Positions 30,382 through 30,415 of a DNA stretch of 30,415 nt are shown here, piece by piece. Made by a program: the position numbers and the translations under genes. Each line of letters opens with the position of its first letter. The stretch's first letter is position 1. The DNA comes from JBBREP01 sp036501845 (GTDB lineage: Bacteria; Actinomycetota; Acidimicrobiia; IMCC26256; PALSA-610), in contig DASXZO010000096.1 in assembly GCA_036501845.1 (NCBI GenBank), forward strand, positions 1 to 30,415, in the 5' to 3' direction. The notes below the pieces were generated by a model. That model was given only the letters and a program-made list of their open reading frames with translations. It ran no database searches and was not told where the DNA came from.

Positions 30382-30415
30382 CTCCGTCCCTTTTTGCCTA
30401 TGCGTCGTTTGACTT

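Overview
The window is high-GC bacterial DNA with dense genes, many GTG and some TTG starts, ATGA/GTGA stop-start overlaps, and several genes whose start codon lies 6-8 bases after a TANNNT-type -10 hexamer (leaderless transcripts). Together with a DtxR/IdeR-type iron box, a DrrAB-like exporter and a large LuxR (LAL) regulator, this points to an actinobacterium. The gene mix would suit Acidimicrobiia, but the sequence alone does not fix the lineage. I see no rRNA, tRNA, CRISPR array, transposase or phage gene, and no gene-free stretch over 300 bases.

Left part (1-7826, minus strand): an operon-like run of TIR-TM-WD40 protein, TPR/SLOG-like/class III cyclase protein, a second TIR-TM-WD40 protein, and a third TIR gene that runs off the left edge. 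A TIR receptor-like protein translationally coupled to a nucleotide cyclase is the most interesting system here. It recalls nucleotide-signalling immune systems such as Pycsar but lacks their cyclic-nucleotide-binding TIR effector. Divergent from it is a 78-residue acidic protein built on an 18-residue tandem repeat.

Middle-left (8.4-15.1 kb): an alpha/beta hydrolase; two tandem exported proteins with short collagen-like motifs, preceded by a small HTH-like gene and a LAL-type LuxR regulator; a ferredoxin; and an MDR-family oxidoreductase.

Middle (15.2-21.5 kb): an ABC-2 exporter pair (permease and DrrA-like ATPase) divergent from a TetR regulator, with two near-identical 20-bp operators between them. 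Next comes a complete Fe(III) ABC importer (lipoprotein, fused permease, ATPase) behind a DtxR/IdeR-type box and ending in an intrinsic terminator.

Right part (21.7-30.4 kb): an orphan type III-like DNA methyltransferase coupled to a GST-like protein; an extended SDR/epimerase; a TesB-type thioesterase, convergent with the SDR across a 25-bp perfect hairpin; an exported SurE-like lipoprotein; a DAO-family FAD oxidoreductase with a small SH3/Tudor-like gene upstream; a sulfotransferase-like protein; and a VOC-family (glyoxalase/dioxygenase) protein behind a 12-bp palindrome. These are mostly metabolic genes of uncertain substrate.
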